Below, in pieces: positions 21,477-32,205 of a stretch of DNA of 57,665 bases (its first letter is position 1; every line of letters begins with the position of its first letter). The notes beneath the pieces are model-generated. The model did no database searches. It was not told the DNA's origin and worked only from the letters and a program-made list of their open reading frames with translations. Made by a program: the position numbers and the translations under genes. This DNA is from Multifurca ochricompacta (Eukaryota; Basidiomycota; Agaricomycetes; Russulales; Russulaceae), in the NCBI GenBank assembly GCA_022496185.1, contig WTXG01000227.1, forward strand, positions 1 to 57,665, written 5' to 3'.

Positions 21477-21884
21477 TGTTGATTTGAGCAGCAGCGAGTT
21501 AGATAAGCGCTACCTAGTTTAGTAGCGATAATTCAGTTTAGTTGGTTAAAACTAATAATATTATGTTTACCTAGTTTAGTAGCAATAACTGTGTGATGTA
21601 ACGCGTTAACTAAGTAAGGTAAGAGATAAGATAAGTAATACTCACTTCAGTTTAGTTGGTTAAAACTGAAGTGACAACTACACGAAGGGATGTCCTTAAA
21701 TACTAAAAGAGTGTGTAATCCTAGTTTGTAGAACAATACTATCTAAGTCCATTGTCCTACAGTCACAAAAGAGAATAAGGAGCGTTTGTGGATTGTCCTT
21801 TATCAATCAGTCAAAGCACACCACAAGCGTGCATGGTGGTAATGCCACTCGGGTTGATCTGGTGGCTTTGGGTCCGTCTCAACA
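21477..21884 (-). repeat. 3' LTR of copia-2
   Basis: 408 bp, plus-strand ends TGTTGATTTG...CGTCTCAACA. It contains a repeated CTACCTAGTTTAGTAGC motif, a TATTTAAGG box (minus strand) and the inverted repeat TCACTTCAGTTT/AAACTGAAGTGA. Confidence 0.93.
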
Positions 21885-21911
21885 TTCCCCTGTGATTAAG
21901 ACAATCCCAGA

Positions 21912-23670
21912 TCAGAGTAAACCTAATCCAGTGACAAAATCAGTGAGCTGCACATGAGTGTGCGGCTTAGTAAAACCATCAGTGAGCATGTCATTGGTCG
22001 GCATCCTGATAAGAGTAATGAAGCCTTTTTTGATGTATTCGCAGATTGCATGATACTTGATGGAGATATGTTTTGATCGTCTCCCAGTCACAGGATTGAG
22101 CACCAAGTTGACAGCGCCTTTGTTGTCGCCGTGTAAGGGAATTGGATCAGAAACGTCGTAGCTGATCTCCAAGAGGAAACTGTCAAACAATCATGCTGCT
22201 GGTTATACTGACTGTGGTTAGTAGCGGTTTAGGCTAGAAAAGACAAGTTACTTCAGAGGTAGAAGGAACTCTATTATACTACTGACCTAGAAAAGACAAG
22301 TTCTACATAGAGCATTAGTCTAAAGGAAGTAGAGAGTAAACTAAATGGGACTTACACTTCAGAGGTAGAAGGAACTCTGAAGTGTAAGAGATGAAACAGA
22401 CACCCTTATATACCCATGGGGGCCAGGGGAAATGGTCTGTGCGCACTGGGAATAAGTCCACAAGTGCTGGACAATAAACAATGAGGGATAAAGGCCATTG
22501 GCCAAAGAGATATCACGTGCTTACTGCATATTACTAAGGACATCACTAATCAGCTGAGTAAGGTGAGAAAGAAATGTAATAAAGATATTGTAAAAAGTCC
22601 AAAACTCCGGAACCTAATCTAATCTTATCTACAGCTAAAGCGATCCTTAGATGCCTGAAGCATCCCCAGACACATCCCATGTCAACAGAAACTGCGGTAC
22701 CAGGCAGCTTGGTTGGCTGCGTCAGCCATCGCCATGTATTCGGCATGTGTGGTGCTTTGAGCCACTGTCTTCTGCTTGCATGATGTCCAAGAGATAGCAG
22801 CATTGGCGAGAAGGAAAACGTAGCCTGAGGTGGAATGGTAGTCGTCTGCGTCATCTCCAAGACTAGAGTCTGAGTAGCCAACAAGGCCATCTCTGCATGC
22901 TCCATCGTAGTGAAGCCGAAGGTCTGCTGTACCTTTGAGGTAGGCGAGAATGTACTTGGCAAGACGGAGGTGTTGGGGTGAAGGGTTTGTGGCATACTGA
23001 GCTAGCCGTGCGACTGCAAAAGAAATGTCTGGGCGAGTCCTGATTTGCACGTACAGGAGACTGCCTATGATCTGCTGGTATTGCTTGATTTCAGAGGGCG
23101 TTGCCTGCATAGTGTGCTTTACCAGGTGTGCCTCAGCACCAGTGGGAAGTGGAGTGCATGTGGGGTTCACATCCGCCATCCCAAAGTGTTCAACGATCTC
23201 TAAGATGTACCTTGATTGGTCAATGTCCAAGCATTTGAGTGAACGATTGCGAGTGATCCGGACTCCGAGATAAGAGTCGATTTCGCCTAAGTCTGTCATA
23301 TCATAGCGCTTAGATAATGTGGACTTGATCTTGGTTATCTCTTGGGCAGAGTCGCCTAGAAGTGTGATGTCATTGACATAGAGGATGATAATCACTGTAC
23401 CCTCCCTGTCTTGGTGATGAAACACATAAACTCCTGCATCGGAGTAGGTGCATGTGAAGCTGAGCTCCAATAGAACTCCATGGAATTGTAAGTTCCATGT
23501 GCGTGAGGCTTGCTTGAGGCCATAAATTGCCTTTTGAGGAGACAAACCTTGTTCTCCTGGCCAGAGCTGATGAAACCTTGTGGTTGCTCCATATAGATCT
23601 CCTCATCCAGTAACCCATTAAGGAACGCTGACTTGACATCCATTTGGTGGATCTCCCAATCCTCTAGCAC
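21912..23670 (-). pseudogene. copia-2 pol: RT and RNase H, interrupted
   Basis: Minus strand, from LEDWEIHQMDVKSAFLNG (23670) to the RNase H end near 21912. The RT motif reads YVND (changed codon at 23372-23374), so the first catalytic Asp is Asn. There is a frame break near 23545. RNase H has DSSLGDDADDYHSTSGYVF and QSTTHAEYMAMADAANQ. A solo LTR (22181-22687) splits RNase H between YRSF and LLEISYDV. The Asp to Asn change would inactivate polymerisation even in an otherwise whole protein. Confidence 0.88.
22181..22687 (-). repeat. Solo LTR related to copia-1, in copia-2 RNase H
   Basis: 507 bp, plus strand TGTCAAACAATC...CCATGTCAACA, with TSD GAAAC (22176-22180 and 22688-22692). It is similar to but distinct from the copia-1 LTRs. 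It keeps the 14 bp hairpin CTTACACTTCAGAG with a changed loop. Confidence 0.9.
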
Positions 23671-23672
23671 AG

Positions 23673-24383
23673 TGTATGATCACAAGACTGTATGAGTTCG
23701 TTGCGGAGAAAGGTTCTGTGAGAAGAGGGAAAGAGAAGAAGATGCTGCAGTCATTGAAAGTGCTGATGCGCTGAAATGCTTGATATGCCGAAATGCGTCA
23801 ATATGTTGAATACGTCGAAGGCTTGCTGGCTTTGGCTGTTTGCTGGCTTTTGCTGGCTAGCTGGCTTTGCTGCTGCTGGGTCTGCTGACCTTGGGCTTGT
23901 CGTCGTCATGATGGTTGCTTTAGCACTCAAAAGGGAGAAAGAGAGAGAGAGAATGACCATAGATTGTGCTTCTGCTCAGTGATCCTACTACAAGCAAGTA
24001 TGTACCTTTAAATACTTGTAGAGAGACCTAAGAGAAGAGTGGTGATGAAGTAGAATTTGTGAAGAAAGAGGTTAAAGCCTGAGAGGCGAAATGAAGAAAG
24101 CAATTAGGATGAAAAGGAATGAACGGGAAGGCAGCCTGGAATGCAAGCAGTCTAAAGATAATGTTTCATGCTATGTATCAATCGCATTTATATCGTATCA
24201 GAGACAGTCAGAAACTAAGGTTGAATTAACGTCAGAATGTTTTATTAGCAGAAATTATAATGAAGAAAGCAAACTGGTCCAGCCAGAAGTGGTGACATTT
24301 GAGAGAGAGTGGATTGAAGGTGTGAGGAGGTAATGTGGGCCAGAGTGGATGGTTTCAGGCTCAGAGCTCACGCTATTCCTACA
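23673..24383 (-). repeat. 3' LTR of gypsy-3
   Basis: 711 bp, the same length as 29546-30256. Differences between the two are mostly transitions, often at CpG (for example CGGAG/CAGAG and GCGTCAATA/GCATCGATA). A GGAGG-containing purine tract adjoins it on the inside. Confidence 0.92.
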
Positions 24384-24422
24384 CCTCCTGGGGGGTTAAA
24401 ATCTTGACTGTCCCTGGTCAAG

Positions 24423-26594
24423 CTACATCGTCTTCAATGGCAGCATTGTTAATGATAGCAGCGGGATCTTCTGGGCTGATAGTGGAATGTGTGCGGTGTT
24501 TGGGAATGATAGGGAACAAGGCGGAAGGCAGCTTTGCGTCATCGAGAGATGGCGCCATCCGAAATTTGGTCTTGCCCAAGTCATTTGCAGCTGCCGAGTT
24601 TCGAACCAAGACCAAATCTCCTGGATTGAAGAAGTTGGTCCTGATGGTATGAGCATGCTGTTGCTCGAACGCTCTGGCGGATGCGACGCGGCTTTGGTTA
24701 TACTGTCTTTGATGCTGGCAAGGTTCTCCTCTCGAGACTGTAGTCTATGAGCCATGTAAAAGGGGGAATAACCAGTGGACCTGCAAATGATAGCCCTATC
24801 TGCCCAGAAAACATGAGGTGCTGCTACTGGCCATTTGGAGATGTCACCTGCGCAAGTTTTGACAAGAGATTTGCGAATGGTGTGGGGCTGCCTTTCAACA
24901 ATCCAGTCCAAAGCCACGACAAAGGGAGTGCTGTTGTTTGTGATGATTTCTTCCACAGTGCCCCACCTGCACAAGATGTTGGTGAAGATAAAGTTGCCCA
25001 AGGATTGTCTGGTTTCCATTCGGAGCGTACACCATTCCTGCCAAGCTGTGAGTGAGCAGTGGGCCTGGACGAGGTAGTGATAGCTGACAGCAGAAGGTAT
25101 GTGGATTGTGTTGATATAAGCTTTATGAAAGAGAGGGTTCGAGGGGACATGGCGGATATTGTGGAAAGTTTCAGGAAGTGAGGTGGGGGCTGGGTGGACC
25201 TTCTTTCCAACTTTCTTGTAGATCAGGGTTGACACCGGTGGATCGCTGGCAGCCTGAGTGAGAGCGTTAAGATAATTCGAGTTGATATTGTCCATGCGAG
25301 GGGGAGAGACCTGAGTCGTGAGCACAAGAGTTCGAGTAGGACCAGCTTGATTTCGCCTAGCATGTGAGGGAATGGAGACAGAACATCCAGGGTCTGATGG
25401 GTCTCTGATGCAAATTTCGACACGGCCATCTGGGTGGTCCTCAACACAGCACAGAAGCAGGTGGTGGAATGGGCGACCAAGGAGTAGGCGGAAGGGAGCC
25501 TGTTCCACAACATGAGCATGTAATTCAAAGGAAATGTCAGCAATCCTCATAGACATGTTCTCAGCACATCCAAGGGTCTGAGTAACTGAGCCATTTACAC
25601 CTTCCATGTCAAGCCAGTTTCTGGAATTAATACTTGCACTGACTTCCTGAGCCAAGTCCTTCTGTAGCACCACAATTTGGGATCCTTGGTCTAGCACTCT
25701 GGCTTCTGAGGTGACACCGTTAATCATTACATCTATTTCCCGCAATGGAAGTGAGTATTCAGGAGAGCAGCAGGCATCAACCTTCAAGACAGATAGTGAT
25801 CCAGTGTCCACGGCTTCCTCAAGCCAATTAGCTTCCATGCGCTGAGTGTGTAGCTTTTTGACCATGTCTTTTTGGATAGAAGGGCTTGCTGCAAGGACAT
25901 GAGCCAGGGTAGTGAGGGAGAGTGTGCCATTCATAAGCCAAGATGATAGTTCATTGACAAGCTGGTGGTCTTCGGCAGTAGATTGATAATGATATTGTGG
26001 GGTAAGATGTGCAGTTGATACTGAAGTGGAGGAGGTGGAAGCAATAGGAACTGAAGCAGGTACATTTGCAGGGTGGACCAGCGGGGTACTAGCAGCTAGC
26101 TCAACAGTGGCAGGGGTGGAATGCTTGGGCAGTTTGGTAGGGATCAATTCAGGGAGCTTAGCGGCCTTAGCTTGTCTTTTCTTCCTCTCAGTTGCAAAGA
26201 CTTCAAATATATCCTGGCCATCCTCTTCAGTGTCAGGTTCTGAATCTGACGCAGACTGTTTGGCAATTTCTGCAATGTGAGCCTCAGCAACTGGATTGGG
26301 GCGACAGTCATAAACCTGGATGCTAAGAGTTGCGTGAGGAGGAGGATCACGAGAGAATGATGAGGAAGCCAAAGAACTATTCTGGGCTAGCCATGCATCG
26401 ATGCTTTTCTGTAGCCCACAGTTTGTGCCATCATTCGGAGTTGGTTGCCCATTAGGTGGATATATTCGGTCATTGCGGACTATGGCATGCCTTGTTTTGA
26501 CATATTCCAATGCAGCGGCACATTGACGGACGTGGTGTCCCAGCTGAGTACAGAAGGCGCACCCATCGAAACGTTCTGGGCGCAGGAAGTACAA
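24423..26594 (-). CDS. gypsy-3 fused gag-end/protease/defective integrase
   Basis: One open frame of 723 codons. It has CCHC near its start (CAFCTQLGHHVRQC), an acidic linker, a retropepsin-like domain (VLDQGSQIVVL, later RLLLGRPF), and then KKVGKKVHPAPTSLPETF, which normally leads into RT. Here it passes instead, at about 25125, into the integrase core. RT and RNase H are missing. The integrase itself lacks the stretch holding the catalytic Glu. Both catalytic Asp positions read Asn (25110-25112 and 24936-24938). The C-terminus keeps WADRAIICRSTGYSPFYMAH. The frame is open and may be translated, but no RT or integrase activity can be expected. Confidence 0.75.
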   Translation of the reverse strand: MYFLRPERFDGCAFCTQLGHHVRQCAAALEYVKTRHAIVRNDRIYPPNGQPTPNDGTNCGLQKSIDAWLAQNSSLASSSFSRDPPPHATLSIQVYDCRPNPVAEAHIAEIAKQSASDSEPDTEEDGQDIFEVFATERKKRQAKAAKLPELIPTKLPKHSTPATVELAASTPLVHPANVPASVPIASTSSTSVSTAHLTPQYHYQSTAEDHQLVNELSSWLMNGTLSLTTLAHVLAASPSIQKDMVKKLHTQRMEANWLEEAVDTGSLSVLKVDACCSPEYSLPLREIDVMINGVTSEARVLDQGSQIVVLQKDLAQEVSASINSRNWLDMEGVNGSVTQTLGCAENMSMRIADISFELHAHVVEQAPFRLLLGRPFHHLLLCCVEDHPDGRVEICIRDPSDPGCSVSIPSHARRNQAGPTRTLVLTTQVSPPRMDNINSNYLNALTQAASDPPVSTLIYKKVGKKVHPAPTSLPETFHNIRHVPSNPLFHKAYINTIHIPSAVSYHYLVQAHCSLTAWQEWCTLRMETRQSLGNFIFTNILCRWGTVEEIITNNSTPFVVALDWIVERQPHTIRKSLVKTCAGDISKWPVAAPHVFWADRAIICRSTGYSPFYMAHRLQSREENLASIKDSITKAASHPPERSSNSMLIPSGPTSSIQEIWSWFETRQLQMTWARPNFGWRHLSMTQSCLPPCSLSFPNTAHIPLSAQKIPLLSLTMLPLKTM

Positions 26595-26962
26595 GACGTC
26601 GGGAGGGCTCGTATTAGGAGGATAGGCAGAGGGAGCTGAACAATCTGGAGGTGGCCAGGATGTGGGGGCAGGGGGAGCTGAATGATCCAGTGGTGGCCAG
26701 GATGCGGGGGCTGGGGCTTGGTAGAAGGAGGCTTGTTGTGCGAAGATGGCTTGGGGACGGATTGTGCAATGGTGGGGTACCTATACATGCATTGCCCATA
26801 CAGACCGGCGTATTCAGGGTCACTTGGGGGCAGAGATTGGAATTTCATCATGAACTCCTTTATTTCCTGGTTCTCCCGCTCGTGTGAGGTGTCTTGGAAT
26901 CAAACCAACCTGTAAACTGATTCTGTAGTGGTAGGGTATACTTCTCGCCTGAGTGTGTCGTC

Positions 26963-27913
26963 TCAATGCTGGAAATCTGGGGGGGAATGATTGCGATTGC
27001 GCCCTCTCCAGTCATCATTATTTGGTTTCATATCGCGGGATCCACTGCCATACCACTGCTGCAGCAAGGGGTCCATTTTTTGGTCTTGTCCTGGTAGCGA
27101 AGTCTTCCAATCATCATCCAGGCCAGATGCGGCAATAAGCTGGTTAGCAAACTCTGTGCAAGCAAGCCTGTATACTTCCTCATAGTCATAATATTGTCCA
27201 GCAGGGTAATCTGGGTATTTAGAGAGGAAACACGAATATAGTTGCCTTTGGTCTTCTGGGTGAAATCCATTCCAGAAGGAGGAATTGTGCTCCTCTTCTG
27301 AGAGACGTTTGGCATTAACCAGTGGCTTGGACAGCTGTAGGAACCTTTTGTAGTATGTTCGGACTGCTTCTTCATCATTCATCTGGTCATGGGAATTGAG
27401 CCTGATCATCTCCCAAAAGCGTTGCTTGGAGTGCTGGGTTAGTTCTGAAGCTGCAGCATAGAGTTTTTCCAAAGCTTTCTTGAATGTGTGCCAGTCCTGA
27501 TTGTCGTAGCCATCTAGATACCTCCAGAGTTGTTGCAGTTCAGAAGGCACATAGCAAGTGATTTGTTCCACTTTTTGTTGACTTGAAAGACCATGAGCTG
27601 TAGCCAAGTTTTCAAATTCACTGATGAACATGTCGATTGGATCACCTGACTGTTCGGAGAAATATGGGGCCATCCGTGAGCACAGTGGGGGCATTGCCAC
27701 AGGACCATGAATGGGTGTAGACATTGGTATTGCTGAGGCAGGAAGGACTGTTGTAATTTGATGTGTAGGGGCAAGTATGGGGGAAATGGAAGCTGTAGCC
27801 TGAGAGGGTGATTCAAATTCAAGTCTCCAGGGTACTGAGGGATTTTCTGATGGGGATGAAGGTTCATGGAACGTTGCTGGCCTTAATGGGTAGGTTGTGT
27901 CGGGGTGAGCCAA
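26963..27913 (-). CDS. gypsy-3 gag
   Basis: 316 codons, open. The N-terminus is Pro/Ser-rich, followed by the capsid-type retrotransposon gag core (FISEFENLATAHGL, CYVPSELQQLWRYLDGY, KKALEKLYAAASE, WNGFHPEDQRQLYSCFL). A short gap with a stop separates it from the frame starting at 26594. Upstream, minus-strand Pro-rich sequence (28217-27914, and 29377-29128 beyond the solo LTR) may be an older N-terminal extension. Gag would be the one plausible functional product of this element. Confidence 0.75.
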   Translation of the reverse strand: MAHPDTTYPLRPATFHEPSSPSENPSVPWRLEFESPSQATASISPILAPTHQITTVLPASAIPMSTPIHGPVAMPPLCSRMAPYFSEQSGDPIDMFISEFENLATAHGLSSQQKVEQITCYVPSELQQLWRYLDGYDNQDWHTFKKALEKLYAAASELTQHSKQRFWEMIRLNSHDQMNDEEAVRTYYKRFLQLSKPLVNAKRLSEEEHNSSFWNGFHPEDQRQLYSCFLSKYPDYPAGQYYDYEEVYRLACTEFANQLIAASGLDDDWKTSLPGQDQKMDPLLQQWYGSGSRDMKPNNDDWRGRNRNHSPPDFQH

Positions 27914-28217
27914 TGTGATAGTTGATCAGCGTGAAGGAGCTATCGGGTAGGAGGGTATGTTTGTCGAGGCAATGTTGAGTGAATTGGGTGAGGAACTTAG
28001 GTAGCAAGATATAAGGGAGGGAGAAGACAAGGGCGAGATGGATTCCAACGAGGCTATAGGGTCAGGGGACGGAGATGTTCTTGGCAAAGCTGTAGACCAA
28101 ATAGGCTGAGGGATACTGATAATTGGTGCTAACTGGGGATCAAAAGACTCGGGATCTAAGAAGGAACCAGGGAAGGCAAGATCTGGACAAGCTGTGATAT
28201 CTGAGGCAGAAGAAGAC

Positions 28218-29127
28218 TGTCATGGCTCTACTTTATTTTTCCTTTCATTTTCTCCCTTTTGGATCACATGACTGTGGGAAGATTACCCAGCAGTCTCAAC
28301 ATGTGATCATGGGAATGTAGTCATGACATGGATCATGTGACCAAGTCACATGTAATAGTCACATGCTGCTTAGTCAGCACAAGAGCCACTTGAGAATTAC
28401 AAGTCGACTTTCCATTGTGTTTACCACAATAAGCAGAGGCTCCACAGTCTAGATGGTTCTAGACCAAGTGGAGCTGCTATCAAGATAAGAGGAGTCCAGC
28501 CTAGAAGGTTCTAGGTAAGTGGAGCTCTAGATAAGGGCCCAGGTTGGGCCATGGCCAATTTTAGCACAAGAATCACATGTATCAGTAGATAGACATGTTC
28601 CAGACCAAAGGGCTAGACTACATATCAGTTATCTACTCCACAGTGATGTCATTATGACATCACACTGTGGAGCATGATCAGTCAGCAGAGTAAAGCAGCT
28701 TACGAATCACAAAGATAAGGCTCAGTCAGCAATACAGCTGACTGATACTTGCTGATTCTTGCTTACACTCATTGCTTACCTCATTACACTGAGAAATGTA
28801 TATAAGACCCTCTGTAACAGCCTGTAGCCCCCATCTTGTCCTCTTGGGGCTGCAGGTGAGTAACTGTCTACATGAGTTTGATACATAGTGCTAATGGTAT
28901 ACTGCCTCCCTGTGTGACTCGATCCTTTGGATCTTGTCCTCTTGGGGCTGCAGCTTCTTCCAGTTTCAGAATGCCGTCATCGTGGTTGAATAAACCACAG
29001 TGGGTGACACAGTTCCTGGTCATTGCTTAACACGTGACGTTTGCCTCCACGGTACACCCAACGACTTAGGTCACCACACCTTTGCCCTTCTTGACTACTA
29101 AGTGTACATGGAGCATCACCCATTACA
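28218..29127. repeat. Solo LTR inside the gypsy-3 leader/gag region
   Basis: About 910 bp with ends TGTCATGGCTC...CCCATTACA, flanked by AAGAC (28213-28217) and AAGAT (29128-29132), an imperfect duplication. It has a TATATAAGACC box near 28799 and a direct repeat of ATCTTGTCCTCTTGGGGCTG at about 28833 and 28931. No coding sequence. Boundaries are less certain than for the other LTRs. Confidence 0.65.
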
Positions 29128-29545
29128 AAGATGGTGATAGAGGCCCAGGCAGAACAGACAAGGTGATAGGTGGATGAGGAACAGGGGAAGGTACTGTTGC
29201 TTGTAAAGATGAAGTGGAGGGTATCAGAGATGAGCTGGTAGTAGCAGTGGACAAGAGAAGCCAAGCTGTATTCAAGACTAAAGCTGAGAAGGGAACTGAG
29301 GACAGAGAAGTGGGGATTGGTGCTGGAAAGGCTGTTGGCGATGGAGGCCTAGATTGAACAGGAGGGGTGGGTGGCACTCTTGTTGAAATGGAGGATCTTT
29401 TGGTGGTTCTTATGGGCTGTATTCTCTGCAGCGGGTTAGTTTGTCAGCGCATAAACAAGGTCGTGGAGTGACCAGTGTAGATTAAAGGTGAAAAGTCTAA
29501 AGAAAGGAGGAATCTACTGACTCTGCCTCACTGGGGCAGCCAATT

Positions 29546-30256
29546 TGTATGATCACAAGACTGTATGAGTTCGTTGCAGAGAAAGGTTCCGCAAGAAGAG
29601 GGAAAGAGAAGAAGATGCTGCAGTCGTTGAAAGTGCTGATGCGCTGAAATGCTTGATATGCCGAAATGCATCGATATGTCGAATACATTGAAGGCTTGCT
29701 GGCTTTGGCTGTTTGCTGGCTTTTGCTGGCTAGCTGGCTTTGCTGCTGCTGGGTCTGCTGACCTTGGGCTTGTTGTTGTCATGATGGTTGCTTTAGCACT
29801 CAAAAGGGAGAAAGAGAGAGAGAGAATGACCATAGATTGCGCTTCTGCTCAGTGATCCTACTACAAGCAAGTATGTACCTTTAAATACTTGTAGAGAGAC
29901 CTAAGAGAAGAGTGGTGATGAAGTAGAATTTGTGAAGAAAGAGGTTAAAGCCTGAGAGGCGAGATGAAGAAAGCAATTAGGATGAAAAGGAATGAATGGG
30001 AAGGTGGCCTGGAATGCAAGCAGTCTAAAGATAATGTTTCGTGCTATGTATCGATCGCATTTATATCATATCAGAGACAGTCAGAAACTAAGGTTGAATT
30101 AATGTCAGAATGTTTTATTAGCAGAAATTATAATGAAGAAAGCAAACTGGTCCAGCCAGAAGTGGTGACATTTGAGAGAGAGTGGATTGAAGGCGTGAGG
30201 AGGTAATGTGGGCCGGAGTGGATGGTTTTGGGCTCAGAGCTCACACTATTCCTACA
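29546..30256 (-). repeat. 5' LTR of gypsy-3
   Basis: 711 bp, TGTATGATC...TTCCTACA on the plus strand. Immediately inside (29525-29542) the minus strand reads TGGCTGCCCCAGTGAGG, a standard 3'-CCA-type tRNA primer-binding site, unlike the copia elements here. I cannot name the tRNA. Confidence 0.92.
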
Positions 30257-32205
30257 GCGGCCAATGCTAGCAAGAGTCTCAATGACTCAAACCAGGCAAC
30301 TGGTGAGAAAGTTTCATCATAATCAATCCCCTGTATCTGCGTAAACCCCTTAGCTACCAAATGCATGCAAAAGCGTCCATTGGCTTTGCACTTGAATACC
30401 CATTTAGATTTGATGGGTTTCTGGCCCGCAGGTAAATCGACCAAGGTCCAGGTGCTGTTCTTGGCAAGCGCATCGATCTCATATTGACAGGCATCTTGCC
30501 ATTCATCGGTGAACTCCGAGTTCATAGCCTCCCTAAAAGTCAATGGATCATGATAAGCGGCAGCTGCGAGAAGTGCCATGTGACCCAGTCTCCTGTTTGC
30601 ATCAAGTGTGGCATTGTCCTCGTTGTAGTAACGAGGGTTTTGCTGAGGGTTTGGCCGCAGCTGCAGGAGATCCTCCAAGGTGGAGTCTGCATGACATCGG
30701 GACCGGAGGATACGGGAAGTGGGTGCATAAGTGGGGGAGCATCTAAGACTTTGGGTTCAGGACCTGAAATGCATTGTGGGGTAGCTGGTGGAGATGGCGT
30801 CCTTGGCGGAGTGGCCACTCCGGAAGCAATTGCTGGGATAGCGGAGGACGTGGGGACAGTGATGGCCAGTGGTCCTTCAAGGACCAGGGGTTGCGCAGGC
30901 GAGGCAGATGGCTGGCTGCTCTCCCAAAAGGAAAGGAACTCTCGTCGAATGCTACATTGCGTGACAGAGCTATTGATTGGGTATGTCGATTCCAGAACCG
31001 GTAACCCTTAGAACCTGGCTCATACCCTACAAGCATCATCTCGACTGATCGCGGATCGAGTTTCTTACACTTGTTCTCAGGCACATGTACATATGCCTTA
31101 CAGCCAAAGACTTGGAAATATGAGACATCCAGAGCATGACCACCACTCCAGAGCTCATGTGGCATGTGCCAACCTATCGTTCTGCTGGGAGTCCTATTGT
31201 AAGTGTGAACAGCAGTATCCACTGCCAGCTCCCAGAAGCCGAGGGACAAGCCAGCACCATGTAGCATCACCTGTGCTTTGTCCATGATGGTTCAATTCCA
31301 TCACTCAGCTATGCCGTTTTGTTGTGGCAAACCTGGCATCATTAGCTTATGTTTGATCCCCTTTTGGTCCAGTACAGTTCTCACAGCACCTGATAAGAAC
31401 TCCCCCCTGCAGTCAGAATGCAGTGCAAGCAGTTTCTCAGTCGTCTGGGTCTCAGCCCAGGAGAGGAACTTTTTGAATGCGGTGGCAAGCTGATCTTTGC
31501 TTCAGAGAAAGTACACTACCCCATGTCTGGAATAGTCATCAACAAACATTGTGATGTAAAGTGCGCCTTGGAGAGACTGTTTCTGCATCGGGCCGGCTAG
31601 ATCGCTGTGAACGATTTGTAGACACCAATCCAAGCGCTTGTGAGAGACCGAAAAAGGTAGTCGCAACTGTTTCCCAAATTCACACCCAGGACATGGCAAC
31701 TGGTCGGAGACGATCAAAGCATCAAGCGAGATTCCTTTTACAGAAGAATGATACCGTTTGAGGGCGTTGTAAGACATGTGCCCCATATGGTGATGCCAAA
31801 GGTCGATAGGATGAGACATGTGTGTGTGTGTGTGCGTGTGAAGGGCAGAGATGGAGGCATCCAGCCAATAGAGGTTGTCCTCCAGGTACCCTTGTGCGAT
31901 TTTCTGGTTTTGTACCGTGATAGTGAAAAACTTATCAGTAAATGAGATCTGAGCACCCCTTTGTGTGAGAGCGCATGTAGAGATGAAGTGCATCTGAACA
32001 TCTGGAATGTGAAGAACATTATTCAGGGCAACCTCAGAATCTCAACTCCCAAGAGTGGTTTTGAAGACCACCTTCCCGACACCAATTTGTTTGACATTGG
32101 AGTTGTTGCCTAGGCGGACAGTCCATTCATGGGTGCATACTCTGTGAAGTCAGATCGGTGCAGGGTTATGTGATGCATTGCGCTGGAGTCCATCATCCAG
32201 CAAGA
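30257..32205 (-). pseudogene. copia-2 pol: protease remnant, integrase, RT start
   Basis: Minus strand. A protease site reads WMMDSSAMHHIT, where copia-1 has WMMDSGATTHFT, so the active-site Gly is lost. The pre-integrase domain follows (LWHHHMGHMSYNALKRY, CPGCEFGKQLRLPF), then integrase (HSDLAGPM, VMLHGAGLSLGFWELAV) with stops and frame changes between 32040 and 31286, and the RT beginning (KSKWVFKCKANGRF, FTQIQGIDYDETFSP). It is cut at 30257 by gypsy-3. This is the enzymatic part of copia-2 and is not functional. Confidence 0.85.

Larger units (their letters stand above)
23673..30256 (-). mobile_element. gypsy-3: LTR element lacking reverse transcriptase
   Basis: Two LTRs of 711 bp (23673-24383 and 29546-30256; ends TGTATGATC...TTCCTACA) enclose gag (27913-26963) and a reading frame (26594-24423) that carries a zinc knuckle, protease and fragments of integrase but no RT or RNase H. 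A primer-binding site of the TGG-start type lies at 29525-29542. A solo LTR (28218-29127) interrupts the 5' part. The element sits in copia-2 RT. I see no 5 bp target duplication at its ends. Confidence 0.85.
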
